Source: Porphyridium purpureum
Lineage: Eukaryota > Rhodophyta > Bangiophyceae > Porphyridiales > Porphyridiaceae
DNA length: 64,000 bases
Direction: 5' to 3'
Assembly: GCA_008690995.1 (NCBI GenBank)
Contig: VRMN01000003.1
Location: forward strand, 1,364,001 to 1,428,000
In this document: positions 48,413 to 58,617 of the stretch, piece by piece
Position numbering within the stretch: position 1 is the first letter of the stretch
How the letters are laid out: each line of letters starts with the position of its first letter
Notes under the pieces: model-generated
What the model was told of the DNA's origin: nothing
Databases searched by the model: none
The model's input: the letters and a program-made list of their open reading frames with translations, nothing else
Made by a program: the position numbers and the translations under genes

Positions 48413-50992
48413 ATGTTTGTGCATGCGCTGCTGCACGGGAGACGAGAAACGCGACGCAGTCACGCAAAGGGCGTCGATGGAATTCGCACCGGTCAGTGCG
48501 CGCGACGCGGCGCGTGCCGCGCGCTGTGGCCTTGTGCGACACGCATGTGCGCAGAGAATGGGGCTGGCCAGGAGAGAGCAGTGCATGCAGCGGAAGGTAT
48601 CGGCAATGTCGAAGTCCTCAGCGATGGCGCTCAGTCGTCCAAATGGAAGGGACCGCGGGGCATGACTGAGGATGTGGTCACCATCCTCAAGCAGCGGATA
48701 ACGATTATGGATCTCGTCGCTCCAGAGCTCAATCTCAAGCCGAGCGGGCGTAATCTCAAAGCATGTTGTCCGTTCCACACGGAGAAGACGCCATCCTTTC
48801 ACGTACGACCCGAGTTGAACACATACTACTGCTTTGGCTGTGGGAAGAAGGGCGACATTATTTCGTTCGAGCGCGAGCGCCACAATCTCAGCTTTCAAGA
48901 GGCTATCGACTCACTTGCGAAGCGATTTGAGGTCCAGGATGCCCTGCGCCTACTGGAAAACGCAAGCGCTCGCACCAAGGTGCTTTCGCGCGCCGAGATT
49001 CTGGCCAAGCGTGAACAAGAGCGCAGGGCGGAAAAAATGTACAAGGCGCTGGAGCTTGCGCAGCAGTTCTATACTGAGCTGTTGGAGGCACAGCCACCAT
49101 CTGCTGCGTGCAAACAGTACCTCACGGAGCGCGGAATCAGCGCAGAAATGAGCGCAGCCTTTAAGCTCGGACACGCGCCAGCCGTGTGGTCCGCTTTGTA
49201 CGACCGCTTGTCCGCAGCAGGCGTGGATGATGAAATCATGGCCGAGGCGAACCTTATAATACCAAGTAAGGACGGTAAGGGTTTTATTGATGTGTTTCGG
49301 GGCCGGCTCATAATTCCAATCATAGACCCGAGTGGCCGTGTCATCGCTTTTGGTGGCCGGATCCTCGACTCGGAATCGCGTGGCTACGGGCCCAAGTACT
49401 TAAATTCAAAAGAGTCGATCGTCTTTCAGAAACGCTTCAATCTGTTCGGCGCCCATTTCCTCAGCAAGAGCCGTCCAGAATGTGTCGTCATCGTCGAAGG
49501 CTATTTAGATGTCATTGCCATGCATCAAGCCGGTGTCCAAAATTCTGTTGCATGTCTGGGGACGGCGCTGACCGCTCAGCAGCTACTCAGTGCGGCAAAT
49601 TTGGCCGTCCAACGCAAAGTCGTGCTGAACTTTGATAATGATCGAGCGGGCCGCGCGACTGTGCTTCGTTTGATCAATGATGGAATCATTCCCGACGCTC
49701 AAAAGGAAGGCAACATAAGTGTGTATGTGGCACAGCTGCCGAATGGCTGCAAAGATCCCGATGATGCCCTAAAGACAATGACAGGCGAAGAGTACGAAAA
49801 ACGCGTCATCACCACGGCACTTGGATGGGTAGAGTTTGGAGGAGACGCTCTTCTCAGCGACTCGGACGAAGACGAAGAGGCAAGCCGTGATGACGAAGAG
49901 GAATCAAAAAGTGGCGTTCAAGCTTCAGCACCTCAAGAAACTTTTGCTGAAAAGGCGGCTAAAATGGTCGAGGAGCTGGCAGCTTTGTTGCGCTCGGGAT
50001 ACAACATGAAAAAGCTAGATTCCCAGAGCGCAAATGAAATCCAGCTCCTGGCCGGCGACTTTGCTCGGCGCCTTGCCATCAAACTTGAGCGCTTGGACCT
50101 AGAGCAAGTTTTCCTGGGTCAGATTTTGGCCTCGGTCGGAATCAAAGACAAGGCTAGAGTGTCCTTTGGAGACAATCTAAATCCTGCGCCCACCCCGAAA
50201 GCCAAGCAAGGCATGTCGAGCCGGGGCAATGGCCCTGGGCGATCGGCATCGTCTTCTGTGCAAGCTCGGAAACGGCAGATTGAAAAACGAAATCGACTTG
50301 AGGCGGTGCCGATGGCGTCCGCTGAGCCTGAAACCAAACCGGTAGACATACAGCGCCTTCTGGACGAGCGTGACCGTGAAAGGGAAGAAATCAGGAAGCT
50401 ACCGTATGCAGAGCAACTTAAAGTGCAGCAGCACAAAGAGCGCGAACGCATCGATAATCTCCGTTTGAGCTGTGAGGCCAAGTTTCTCAAGCTCATGCTC
50501 CTGCACCGTTCGTGGCGTGAGTATTGCTTTGGGCTTGTTCGCTCGGAAGAAATGCCGCTGAACAATAAGGCCTTTTTCTGGTTCGCGAATTTTCTGGCCA
50601 AGTGTGCCGATGTACCGAAGGAGGAGATCAGGGAAAACCTCAAGGCATTTGCCGATGACGAAGAGTTTCGTAATACATTTATTGAGCTCGAACCACTCTT
50701 TGAAGTAAGCGAGATGGACCGGATCGAGCTTGCATATCCGTTTGAACTCATTGAGGCCATCAAAATCAAGATTGCGTTGCAGGAAACGGACCACACCCGC
50801 GGTTGCCTGTTTTCGGACATGCTTTTGCTCGGCTTTGAGTACAACGCATTGAAGGGGCAAGGAAAAGACGAAGAGGCCGAACTTATTTTGCAAAAGCAAA
50901 AGGATCTGAAAGCTCAAGTGGATGCTCTGGGTGCCAAGTACGAGGCATTGCTTGAAGCTGAACAGAGGTTGGCTAGTTCAGTAAAAGGCTGA
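48413..50992 (+). CDS. DnaG-type DNA primase, organellar (probably plastid)
   Basis: 859 residues of a bacterial-type primase, making RNA primers for organelle DNA replication. The first ~85 residues are Arg/Ala/Cys-rich and likely a transit peptide. The CHC2 zinc finger reads CCPFHTEKTPSFHV ... YYCFGCGKKGDII (residues ~116-145). The catalytic core includes YLTERGI, FRGRLIIPIIDPSGRVIAFGGRIL and the TOPRIM motifs VVIVEGYLDVIAMHQAG (~360) and LNFDNDRAGRATVLR. The C-terminal ~380 residues are long and charged (acidic run, then Lys/Arg/Glu helix), and the usual DnaB-interacting fold is not obvious. The start after the GTACAG cluster is the first ATG of the frame. Confidence 0.94.
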   Translation: MFVHALLHGRRETRRSHAKGVDGIRTGQCARRGACRALWPCATRMCAENGAGQERAVHAAEGIGNVEVLSDGAQSSKWKGPRGMTEDVVTILKQRITIMDLVAPELNLKPSGRNLKACCPFHTEKTPSFHVRPELNTYYCFGCGKKGDIISFERERHNLSFQEAIDSLAKRFEVQDALRLLENASARTKVLSRAEILAKREQERRAEKMYKALELAQQFYTELLEAQPPSAACKQYLTERGISAEMSAAFKLGHAPAVWSALYDRLSAAGVDDEIMAEANLIIPSKDGKGFIDVFRGRLIIPIIDPSGRVIAFGGRILDSESRGYGPKYLNSKESIVFQKRFNLFGAHFLSKSRPECVVIVEGYLDVIAMHQAGVQNSVACLGTALTAQQLLSAANLAVQRKVVLNFDNDRAGRATVLRLINDGIIPDAQKEGNISVYVAQLPNGCKDPDDALKTMTGEEYEKRVITTALGWVEFGGDALLSDSDEDEEASRDDEEESKSGVQASAPQETFAEKAAKMVEELAALLRSGYNMKKLDSQSANEIQLLAGDFARRLAIKLERLDLEQVFLGQILASVGIKDKARVSFGDNLNPAPTPKAKQGMSSRGNGPGRSASSSVQARKRQIEKRNRLEAVPMASAEPETKPVDIQRLLDERDREREEIRKLPYAEQLKVQQHKERERIDNLRLSCEAKFLKLMLLHRSWREYCFGLVRSEEMPLNNKAFFWFANFLAKCADVPKEEIRENLKAFADDEEFRNTFIELEPLFEVSEMDRIELAYPFELIEAIKIKIALQETDHTRGCLFSDMLLLGFEYNALKGQGKDEEAELILQKQKDLKAQVDALGAKYEALLEAEQRLASSVKG

Positions 50993-51099
50993 AGCTGAGT
51001 AAATGTGCTCCAGCATCGTCTGACGCTAGACTACGCTTTTCCAAAATCACTTTTAGTGTATGTGCTATTGTCTAATCCATGGAGAGCCAGACTGCTGTT

Positions 51100-52947
51100 T
51101 CAAAGCCGATGGTCTCGCAACGGCAAATCCACGGCATCATAATCGCTGACCGTGCAACAGTGGAGCTCATTTTGGAAGCGGTACCATATCCGCAGGGCGA
51201 TCTCTTCCTCCTCAAGGAGCGTAGGATCCCAAAATCCGGTCAAAGTGCTCTTGGAGCTCGCGAATAGGTGCAGTTGGGAATTTTCGACCCTCGACTGTAG
51301 AGCATCCGTCACATCAATATAGCCAAAGTCAATCTCTTGGTTTTCTGGGATCACGCCATCGGCCTTGCAGCGCGCAAGCTTGTGTTCAGCTCCATAGAAT
51401 GCTTTGATGATTAAAAGACCGCCGCCAGGCACTTGCTCTTCTCTCTCGCGGCAGGCGCGTACGGTTTCCGACATGAGCACCACAGAATCTCTCGCCTGCT
51501 TCCGCGCTGCTAGAATGTCCTCCGAGCGTAATTCAAATTCGTGTTGCTTCCGCCTCTGAGTTGCGCGCTTCTTGAGCGGCCGCGCGACGAACAGCTGGAT
51601 GGAGACGACTGTCGCTATTAGTACAGAAAGGGATGCAACCGCCACCGTAGGCAGCGGCGTATCCGCAATCAAGACGGGCACCACCACGCGATGCCCGGCG
51701 CGGTCGGCCTTGAAACGCACGTGAATTCCCTCATTCGAGCACGCCAGCGCAAGTCCCCACGACATATTGTGATGCACGTACGAACGGCCTCCACCAAGCT
51801 CCACGAGCCAACCATCGAGTCCGAAACGTCCGCGTAATTTCCAGTGGGCGCCATCATTCTCGCCAAGCCGATACACGCCACGCCCAATGCCGCGTTTAAT
51901 GGAGGCAGACACACCTGTATCTGCTTCGCCTACGCTCCATGTCATCTGGTACGCGCACGGGTACGCCAATGAAAGCAGCCAAGCCACCACACGTCGATAC
52001 CAGGGAGACTGGCGATCAATGCTCAAATCATCCTCCAGGTCTCCGCCCATGCGTCGAAATGCGCAAATAACACCGCCACTGCAATCATCTCCTGCATGAC
52101 TGGCCGTCCACGACAATTGTCCCACGGTTAGCGAGGTCAGCTGCCGACTGCATGTGATTGCCATGGTGGAATGAGACTGCAACAGATTGGTGGATGCTTC
52201 AAGCATCAGCGAACTGCGCTCTGAAATGCCGCGCCACAGCTTCAGCGCCAGCACTTGCGGGATACCTAGACCCTTTTTGGAGGGTCGAAAAAAGAGCGAC
52301 GACTCCATGAACGATCGCGAAGAAAATTGGCGCCGCGCGGTCACCGTGAGGGGCCCGCTGCCTCCCTTTCCATTTTTGGACACAAAACTACCTTGCAGAC
52401 GCACCGAGTCCTTGTTGGTCAGATAAATACTGGCATCCGCGCCGAGCGTAGTTTGGGTAACAATCAAGGGCGAAAAAAACATGGCGTACTCGTCATCGTC
52501 TGAGTGTGCCAGATTGTGGAGCAGTTCCACCAATCCACGGCCGTCCACACTTGTCCGAAGTGAGTTCTTGATTTGGAAGAGCGCGTCGCGATCCTGTGCC
52601 TGGTTGTGATGACCTGCACTCCGACCCGCTCCGCCTGCGCGTTCAAACTGGGCGCGAATATCCTCGAACTTTGTGAGCTCGAGCCCCTGTGCCTGCATGG
52701 CTTGTACGCCTTCCATGCCGTACTCATCGTACACTCTGCGCTTGAGCGGGTCTGACAAAATCTCGTACGCATCTTTCATTTTCGTGAACTGCTCGGTTGC
52801 GACCAGCTTGCGCTGCTCATCGAGATGCTTATCCGGGTGGTAAATTTGGCTGAGCCGGCGATATGCGGTCTTGATTTCATCGTGCGACGCATGCCGCTCC
52901 AGCTGCAGCGCACGGTACAAGCTCGTCCGATCATCATCTGCGCTCAT
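51100..52947 (-). CDS. DNAJC11-like J-domain protein
   Basis: 615 residues from the ATG at 52947 (MSADDDRTSLY); upstream in-frame codons look non-coding. The J domain (residues ~6-70) has the HPD motif in SQIYHPDKH and the QFTKMKDAYEILSDPLKRRVYDEYG end. The middle ~330 residues are beta-rich, and a hydrophobic helix (LPTVAVASLSVLIATVVSIQ) precedes the DUF3395-type C-terminal domain (GGGLLIIKAFYGA, LTGFWDPT). This layout is that of DNAJC11, which in animals associates with the mitochondrial MICOS complex. A TGTACC-N3-GGTACA palindrome lies 126-140 bases upstream. Confidence 0.93.
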   Translation of the reverse strand: MSADDDRTSLYRALQLERHASHDEIKTAYRRLSQIYHPDKHLDEQRKLVATEQFTKMKDAYEILSDPLKRRVYDEYGMEGVQAMQAQGLELTKFEDIRAQFERAGGAGRSAGHHNQAQDRDALFQIKNSLRTSVDGRGLVELLHNLAHSDDDEYAMFFSPLIVTQTTLGADASIYLTNKDSVRLQGSFVSKNGKGGSGPLTVTARRQFSSRSFMESSLFFRPSKKGLGIPQVLALKLWRGISERSSLMLEASTNLLQSHSTMAITCSRQLTSLTVGQLSWTASHAGDDCSGGVICAFRRMGGDLEDDLSIDRQSPWYRRVVAWLLSLAYPCAYQMTWSVGEADTGVSASIKRGIGRGVYRLGENDGAHWKLRGRFGLDGWLVELGGGRSYVHHNMSWGLALACSNEGIHVRFKADRAGHRVVVPVLIADTPLPTVAVASLSVLIATVVSIQLFVARPLKKRATQRRKQHEFELRSEDILAARKQARDSVVLMSETVRACREREEQVPGGGLLIIKAFYGAEHKLARCKADGVIPENQEIDFGYIDVTDALQSRVENSQLHLFASSKSTLTGFWDPTLLEEEEIALRIWYRFQNELHCCTVSDYDAVDLPLRDHRL

Positions 52948-53450
52948 CGTTTTCTCTCGACCATCTGCCGAATGCCCATCCACCGCCAATCCTTTCACCC
53001 ACACGCACCTACCACGCGCGTGCACGCCAAAAGGCCTGCGCCCGCGACAGCGCAAAAGCAGCTGGCCGGCACTGTACCCACGGTACACTAGGCATACGTA
53101 TTGAGAGACTTGCGGTGGTGAGGAGCGGCACGGCGCTCGCCGCAGCGAGATTGCGCCTTTGTGGTATTGTGTGGCTTTCCATTCTCCAAACAACGCAAGG
53201 GTCTAAGCAGGACTCAAGACCATCCTAAACTTCCTTCTTTATCCTCTTCTTCTTCTTTTCCTATGTACAAAGTAAACGCCGGGCATTGGCAAAGGCTCCT
53301 CATGCTCGTTCCTCTGAGAAGGACTCAGAAAGAAGTAGAAACACATGCTGAGGAATGGACCAGCCTCGTCGTGACGTAAACCGTTCAAAACGCGACCCAG
53401 AGGAAGCATTCAAGCGCGGCTAAACACCATGGGCTCAGAAAGCTGGCTTG

Positions 53451-54527
53451 TTACTTCCCTGAAAATAGGCCAGGCTTTGCCTGCTTATCCTTTCCCCGCA
53501 CCTCGGCATCTTGCACGCCGTGAAGAAGAATGTAATTCTTGGACCCTGCTACGTGTCCCTCTGCTCCTTTGCTCCAGTCGTAGCCGACCGCGTACGCGTA
53601 GATCGAGCCATCTGCGCTGAAACAGCTTGCTGTGATCGGCTGGAGCAGCTTCTTGAAGTTCTTGAGGCGCTGCTTTGAGTCCTTGTCCCAAAAAATGAAC
53701 GTGCCGTTCGATCCCGCGGTCGCAAAGGTGCCGTACCCTTCATGAAACGCAATGGAGTTGACGCTGTAAATATTGTTCTCTTCTCTGTGGCATTTGAACG
53801 CAAAATCGTTCGGCCTGTCCGACTGCTGAACATGATCGATCGATACACGGCCTTCTACGGAGCCAACAGCGAAGCCGCGCTGATCCGGGAAGCACGCAAT
53901 CACGCGCGTCTGGTACTTGAGCTGCGAAAGCTTGTCCAAATAGGGCTGGGTGGGCTTGCGCACGTCGTAAACCAAAATCTTACGATCAGCAGTGCCAACT
54001 ACCAACAGCGCCCCGCGCGCATCCATCGCATACACACGCTCCGGCATCGGAACCACCCCCATGGGCGACCCGGTCGGGGCCCGGATGTCCCAATACTTGA
54101 GTGTCTTGTCCCACGATCCCGTCACGACGCAAGGTGTGCCATTACCCACATCGTTCAGGTATGCGATCTTGCTGATGGGAGCATCGTGTTGCGCGATGAC
54201 CTGGTTTTGGTTGGTTGCGATCGACCACATCTTTGCCTGCTTGTCGCACCCCGCGGAAAAAATAGCCTGTCCGTCCTCGCGCCACGTCACATCCAGCACG
54301 GGCGCGCTATGCTCAATCATCCCGACGGGGACGGTCTGCCCAGACTGCTGCACCTCCCAGCACCGCACTCCATTATCCCATGAGCCGGCCACCAAGAAGT
54401 TCTTCGGCGCCAGTGCGCGTGGCGAGAACGCCAGGGACGAGATCCCGTCGTTCGGCGGGTTCGATACCAGAATATCGTTATTTGGGTTATCGGCCGCCGT
54501 CCCGGTCGCCGCTCCAAACGCCGCCAT
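53451..54527 (-). CDS. RAE1: mRNA export factor RAE1/Gle2 (WD40)
   Basis: 358 residues forming a seven-blade beta-propeller. RAE1 binds Nup98 at the nuclear pore and helps mRNA export. The family's signature order is present: N-terminal PPNDGISSLAFSP, FLVAGSWDNGVRCWEVQ, VLDVTWREDGQAIFSAGCDK, VVTGSWDKTLKYWDIR, GFAVGSVEGRVSIDHV, FKCHREENNIYSVNSIAFHE and GTFATAGSNGTFIFWDKDS. These match human RAE1 blade by blade. Length is normal. The leader is GA-rich on the sense strand. Confidence 0.97.
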   Translation of the reverse strand: MAAFGAATGTAADNPNNDILVSNPPNDGISSLAFSPRALAPKNFLVAGSWDNGVRCWEVQQSGQTVPVGMIEHSAPVLDVTWREDGQAIFSAGCDKQAKMWSIATNQNQVIAQHDAPISKIAYLNDVGNGTPCVVTGSWDKTLKYWDIRAPTGSPMGVVPMPERVYAMDARGALLVVGTADRKILVYDVRKPTQPYLDKLSQLKYQTRVIACFPDQRGFAVGSVEGRVSIDHVQQSDRPNDFAFKCHREENNIYSVNSIAFHEGYGTFATAGSNGTFIFWDKDSKQRLKNFKKLLQPITASCFSADGSIYAYAVGYDWSKGAEGHVAGSKNYILLHGVQDAEVRGKDKQAKPGLFSGK

Positions 54528-54828
54528 CTTGCCTTGGACAACACCAGAACGACCCGTGGTCCGTCTCCCTCTCCCTCTTCCGTCTTCGCTCTTTCCCGCG
54601 CACGCTTAAACATAATAATAGACCTTATCAATTAATTAATCATCTTTTTTCGTGGTCAGAAGGTACGTATGCAGAGCTCCAATTCACCGACTTCCATACC
54701 GCACGAGAACCTTGGCCTGCTCATAAGCAGCACCAGCCCACTTTTTGCGCGCCATACGCCGCAGCCAGCCGTCAGACTTGATCGCCTCTGCGATTGCGCC
54801 GTGTGGCTCGGGCAATATACTCGTCTGC
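54528..54828. other. Intergenic region, RAE1 / LEO1
   Basis: About 300 bases with the RAE1 promoter and the LEO1 3' end. An AT-rich patch (TCAATTAATTAATCATC) lies at about 54628-54645. No gene seen. Confidence 0.5.
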
Positions 54829-56376
54829 CTACTCGTCGTCGTCGTCGTCGTCGTCGACCTCTAGCACGCGTCGCTTTTTGCCCGTGTTCTTCAACTCCAT
54901 GAGACGGTCCGGGTCTTCGCGCGTGACACTGCGTCCACGCTTCCCGCGCATGCCGTCGACCTCTGCGTCATAGTCACTACCCACCTCATCATCTTCCATG
55001 CGGTACCGGCGCCTGCGTCTCCCACGACCGCCGCCACCGTCGTCGCTAGATTCCTGAACGCTTTCGTACGATCCGTCCTCCTCCTCCTCCTCTTCTTCTT
55101 CTTCTTCGTCGTCCTCATCAACTTCCTGCCCTTCAAGATACGCGGCCTCGGATCGACGGTAGCCAAAGCCGCCTGTTCCGCTGCCACCCTGGCGCGCGCG
55201 CACCTGATCCGCAAGCTTCTCTTCTCTTCGTTTACGCGCGGCTTCGAGCTTGGCGAATTCGCGTGCGCGCCGTTGCTCCTCATACGCATTGTGCCGCTCC
55301 TCAGCCTCTGGTCCTACGGCCGGTGCAATCTCTGCGATCTTGCGCTGATTGCCGAGAGCAGCCATGCGCTTGAGATCTGCGGCTGCATGCAGCGCGGGCG
55401 CCTTTTCTTCGTGTGCACGCCTCAGCATCCAGCGCTCAGCTATGATCGAGTCGCAGAGCTGCATACCTCCTTCTTCACGCACAAACCATTGGTGCGCACC
55501 TGCAGAGTCAATCCGATCGAGAGAATCTGCCTGTACGAAGAAAATTTGCTCTCCAATTTGCAAGGTGCGGCTGCCATCCGACCAAGTCGTGAGCCTCGTG
55601 TTGCTCTCGCACAAGTCTGCGAGGGGCTTCCCCTCCATCAAGCCTTTCACCAGTTCATCTTTGGAGCTGCATTTGTTGCGCCATCGAATGACGCTTTTCG
55701 AGTTGTGAGCGTCAATCGCGTATCGCATGGGCGACTCCGAAAACGTTTGCGGATCAAATATATGTGACTCAATGTCGATCGATTTCAGCAGTTTCAAGGA
55801 AAAGCGCGCATTTGCACGGCAGCAATCCTCCTCTTGCGGCCGCAGGTATGACTTATTGAACTGCAATATTTCTGCGGGCGCGTCCACGTCAGGAGAACCT
55901 GTCGCGCGCCGGGCAGGGGACGGCATAGGTGATTCCTCTACGCCATCATGACCCGGATTTTCATCGTGCTCGCTGTCCGAAGTGATGTGAAGCAACCTCT
56001 CGTCATCATCATCAGCATTGTCAACGCGGTCGTTACTATCACCCTTTTTTCGCTCCCCAATCGAGCCATCCCCGTCCACGGCCGGAGGCGCCGCCCCTTT
56101 GTCCAGCTCTGACTCCGCAAAAGCACTCGATGAGGTTGCTTTCGACGGCGCACGCTTCCTCCTGTTAAAAACCAAGGCATCCAGGTCCGACGCATCATCA
56201 TCCTCCTCATCCGCTTCACTGCGGGCGCGCTCCACCACATCTTGGTTCTCATGGACTTCCTTTTCCTGCGGCTCGTCTTCGCCAGCAACTCCCCGAGTTC
56301 CGACGTCTTCCGCCGAGCTCTCTGCCGGCGGACTCGGTGATCGCGGCTGCGACTGTGCCTCCGGTTGCGGCTCCAT
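54829..56376 (-). CDS. LEO1: Paf1-complex subunit LEO1
   Basis: 515 residues. LEO1 is part of the Paf1 complex, which travels with RNA polymerase II and promotes H2B ubiquitination and SET1-dependent H3K4 methylation. A long acidic, Ser/Glu-rich N-terminus (~1-165) is typical. The conserved core includes EILQFNKSYLRPQ, IESHIFDPQTF, SVIRWRNK, ESNTRLTTWSDGSRTLQIGE and HQWFVREEGGMQL. A Lys/Arg/Glu helix and a second acidic run follow. The C-terminus ends in a poly-Asp run encoded by a (GTC)n-like repeat near 54835-54855. It fits functionally with SET1 at 34-37 kb. Confidence 0.95.
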   Translation of the reverse strand: MEPQPEAQSQPRSPSPPAESSAEDVGTRGVAGEDEPQEKEVHENQDVVERARSEADEEDDDASDLDALVFNRRKRAPSKATSSSAFAESELDKGAAPPAVDGDGSIGERKKGDSNDRVDNADDDDERLLHITSDSEHDENPGHDGVEESPMPSPARRATGSPDVDAPAEILQFNKSYLRPQEEDCCRANARFSLKLLKSIDIESHIFDPQTFSESPMRYAIDAHNSKSVIRWRNKCSSKDELVKGLMEGKPLADLCESNTRLTTWSDGSRTLQIGEQIFFVQADSLDRIDSAGAHQWFVREEGGMQLCDSIIAERWMLRRAHEEKAPALHAAADLKRMAALGNQRKIAEIAPAVGPEAEERHNAYEEQRRAREFAKLEAARKRREEKLADQVRARQGGSGTGGFGYRRSEAAYLEGQEVDEDDEEEEEEEEEEDGSYESVQESSDDGGGGRGRRRRRYRMEDDEVGSDYDAEVDGMRGKRGRSVTREDPDRLMELKNTGKKRRVLEVDDDDDDDE

Positions 56377-56520
56377 CTTCTCTCCTACGAGGCGCTCTCT
56401 CTCCCGGAGCGTCGCGTCGTGCGTCGAACGCCCACACTTTGCTATGTCAAAGCTTGCGGCAAGGATTCCGACAAAGGAAGCATAGCTGTGGATTCATGGG
56501 CCTGTATTAAGTATATTCCT

Positions 56521-57588
56521 CTATTGTTGCGGTATCGTCGGGCGAGGTGGAGGAGGGCGGATTCTGGCGGGCACACCGACAGCAAGTGCATCGTCGGGAA
56601 CATCGACCAGCAGAAGCGAACACGCCGCGACGGCTGCGTCAGCGCCGACACGCACCGGGCCAAGGACGGTCGAGCCGGCGCCTAGAAATGCTCCCGCCAT
56701 GACATCTGGGTGGCGCTTTCCGGTGCTGGCGCCCGCACCACCGAGCGTGACGCGGTGCAGTAGCGACACGTTTCTGTCCAGAACGCAAGTCTCGCCGATC
56801 ACTATGCCCGTGGCGTGATCAAGAAATGCTCCGGCGCCAATGCGAGCGGCTGGGTGGATATCCACGTGCAGGCGCTTGGACGTGAGCGCGTGGAGCTGCT
56901 TGGCAAGCAGTCTTCGTCCTTGATTCCACAAGACATGCGAGACTCGATATGCTTGCAGTGCATGAAACCCCTTGAAGAATAAGAGCGGCTCCACAAAACG
57001 GGTGCACGCTGGGTCGCGCTGCATTACTGCGATGATATCCTCCTGCATACAGCATACACTGCAATACTCTGTCGACTCTTCCACAGCCTCCTTGCACAGC
57101 TCGAAAAGCACAGCCGCGCTCAGCGCGCGGGACGCTAGCTTGCCCGCCACCACGAACGCAACAGCGTCCACCAGCGACTTCTGGTTGAGCACAGCGGCTG
57201 AAACAAATGAGCTGAGCTCGTGCTCTCGATGCGCGATGTGCCGGGCCTCAGCGCAGATGTACGCCCACAGCTGATCACAGCCACTGACGTCGCCTTGAGC
57301 GCTTAAGCGCGCCAAAGTCCCGCAAGTGGCTTTCATGTGCACCATGTACTCTGGCGTGCCCGGCTCCAAATCCGAATGGGCGCCGCCCGTGTAGACCTGC
57401 CAGCTCATGGTCGGTAATCCCCGCCGTGCTGCGACCTGAATCTTGCCCGCTCCATCTTGAACGCACGCTTGTTTCACGAGTGGCCGGCGACGACCGACAC
57501 CGCATGTGTGGGCTTGTGACGGCACATTCACCGGCGCGAAAGAGTTTGCTCCTCCGCTAATAAAGGCGGCAGTCGTTGAAGGCGCCAT
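56521..57588 (-). CDS. Serine O-acetyltransferase (cysteine synthesis)
   Basis: Makes O-acetylserine from serine and acetyl-CoA, the first step of cysteine synthesis. 355 residues from the ATG at 57588 (MAPSTTAAFIS); an ATG at 57618 adds ten. The first ~60 residues look like a plastid or mitochondrial transit peptide. The helical N-terminal SATase domain (LWAYICAEARHIAHREHELS) precedes the left-handed beta-helix: LHVDIHPAARIGAGAFLDHATGIVIGETCVLDRNVSLLH, with the catalytic His-Asp pair, then GKRHPDVMAGAFLGAGSTVLGPVRVG. The C-terminus is short, ending in PARIRPPPPRPTIPQQ; the usual C-terminal Ile that inserts into cysteine synthase is not seen. Confidence 0.96.
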   Translation of the reverse strand: MAPSTTAAFISGGANSFAPVNVPSQAHTCGVGRRRPLVKQACVQDGAGKIQVAARRGLPTMSWQVYTGGAHSDLEPGTPEYMVHMKATCGTLARLSAQGDVSGCDQLWAYICAEARHIAHREHELSSFVSAAVLNQKSLVDAVAFVVAGKLASRALSAAVLFELCKEAVEESTEYCSVCCMQEDIIAVMQRDPACTRFVEPLLFFKGFHALQAYRVSHVLWNQGRRLLAKQLHALTSKRLHVDIHPAARIGAGAFLDHATGIVIGETCVLDRNVSLLHRVTLGGAGASTGKRHPDVMAGAFLGAGSTVLGPVRVGADAAVAACSLLLVDVPDDALAVGVPARIRPPPPRPTIPQQ

Positions 57589-57762
57589 GTTTCCGGTCTT
57601 CCCAGCCTCACGGGTCACTTTCGGGTCTCACGGATTCGCGTGCGGGAAGTACAAGTGTGTTCAAGAGCGTTGGTTGACAATGCGTAGATCTGTTGACACA
57701 GCGATACACGAGAACACGGATTAGAGACAATCATTTTAAAAGACCAAAATACACGTATAGCG

Positions 57763-58617
57763 CTACGGACGCGACGACATGGATTCCTTCTCGTCGATGG
57801 TGCAAGAAGAGCTCGTGTTTGAGCAGTAGCTGCCAGGAATCGGAGCGGGACTTGTTTGCTCCTGAATGACACCAAGGCGCAAGATGCGTTCGTACGCCTG
57901 CCGCAGCGAGCCGCTTGTTCGCTGAGAATTATCGATATTGTGTTCGCGGATGAGGCCGTGGCTGTCAAAGGTGTAAACGCTCATGCCGTCATAAATAAGA
58001 GTATTGTCTGCCATTGCGCTCCAAGCTATCGAGAAGCGCGGCTTTGCAGTGACTCTCCAACGGACGTAAACGCGGCCTTCACGGTCCTCGTGAAACATGC
58101 TGGAAATAGACACCTGTGCCTCCCGCCACACACATCGCGCGTGGAACCGCAAAGTCAATAGAAGGTACGCGTAAATTTCCTTGCCGTGGAATTGGAACGT
58201 GCGGCGGTCCGTGAACACCATCTTGTCGCTAAAAATGTCGAGCTCTGGCTCCTCCTCAAGCATCCGCGGGTACGCGAAACGAAGCTTCTCAATCGCCGAG
58301 CCGACGTTCGCATAGTACGCCGGGTCACGCTGGTTATGATGATTCGGCTTCTTCCCATTACTCCCGCCCGTGCCGCCACTCACGCCCAGCCCAAGTCCCA
58401 ACCCTCGCCCTCGACTGTGCTCCGCCACTGGCCGCTGCTTGACACCGTACACATTCTCTGCGCTGACGACCAGCACCACACGACGATACCGCCCGCCGTG
58501 CGCGCGGCGCGGTGCCGCAAGCGCGCGCGCTTCGCACGCTGCACCATTTCCACACGCAGCGCGCCGTGTGGCACTTGCGGAGGTTGCAGTCCCAGGCAGC
58601 ACATTAACCCACGCCAT
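57763..58617 (-). CDS. DUF2358 protein, probably plastid-targeted
   Basis: 284 residues from the ATG at 58617 (MAWVNVLPG); an ATG at 58641 adds eight. The first ~70 residues are Ala/Arg-rich, as in transit peptides, followed by a Gly-rich linker. The conserved part (~100-230) has the NTF2-like DUF2358 pattern: AIEKLRFAYPRMLEEEPELDIFSDKMVFTD, FHGKEIYAYLLLTLRFHARC and VRWRVTAKPRFSIAW. Such proteins occur in plants and algae, but their role is unknown to me. The C-terminal tail is Ser/Thr-rich. A TGTAC-N4-GTACA palindrome lies ~290 bases upstream. Confidence 0.8.
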   Translation of the reverse strand: MAWVNVLPGTATSASATRRAACGNGAACEARALAAPRRAHGGRYRRVVLVVSAENVYGVKQRPVAEHSRGRGLGLGLGVSGGTGGSNGKKPNHHNQRDPAYYANVGSAIEKLRFAYPRMLEEEPELDIFSDKMVFTDRRTFQFHGKEIYAYLLLTLRFHARCVWREAQVSISSMFHEDREGRVYVRWRVTAKPRFSIAWSAMADNTLIYDGMSVYTFDSHGLIREHNIDNSQRTSGSLRQAYERILRLGVIQEQTSPAPIPGSYCSNTSSSCTIDEKESMSSRP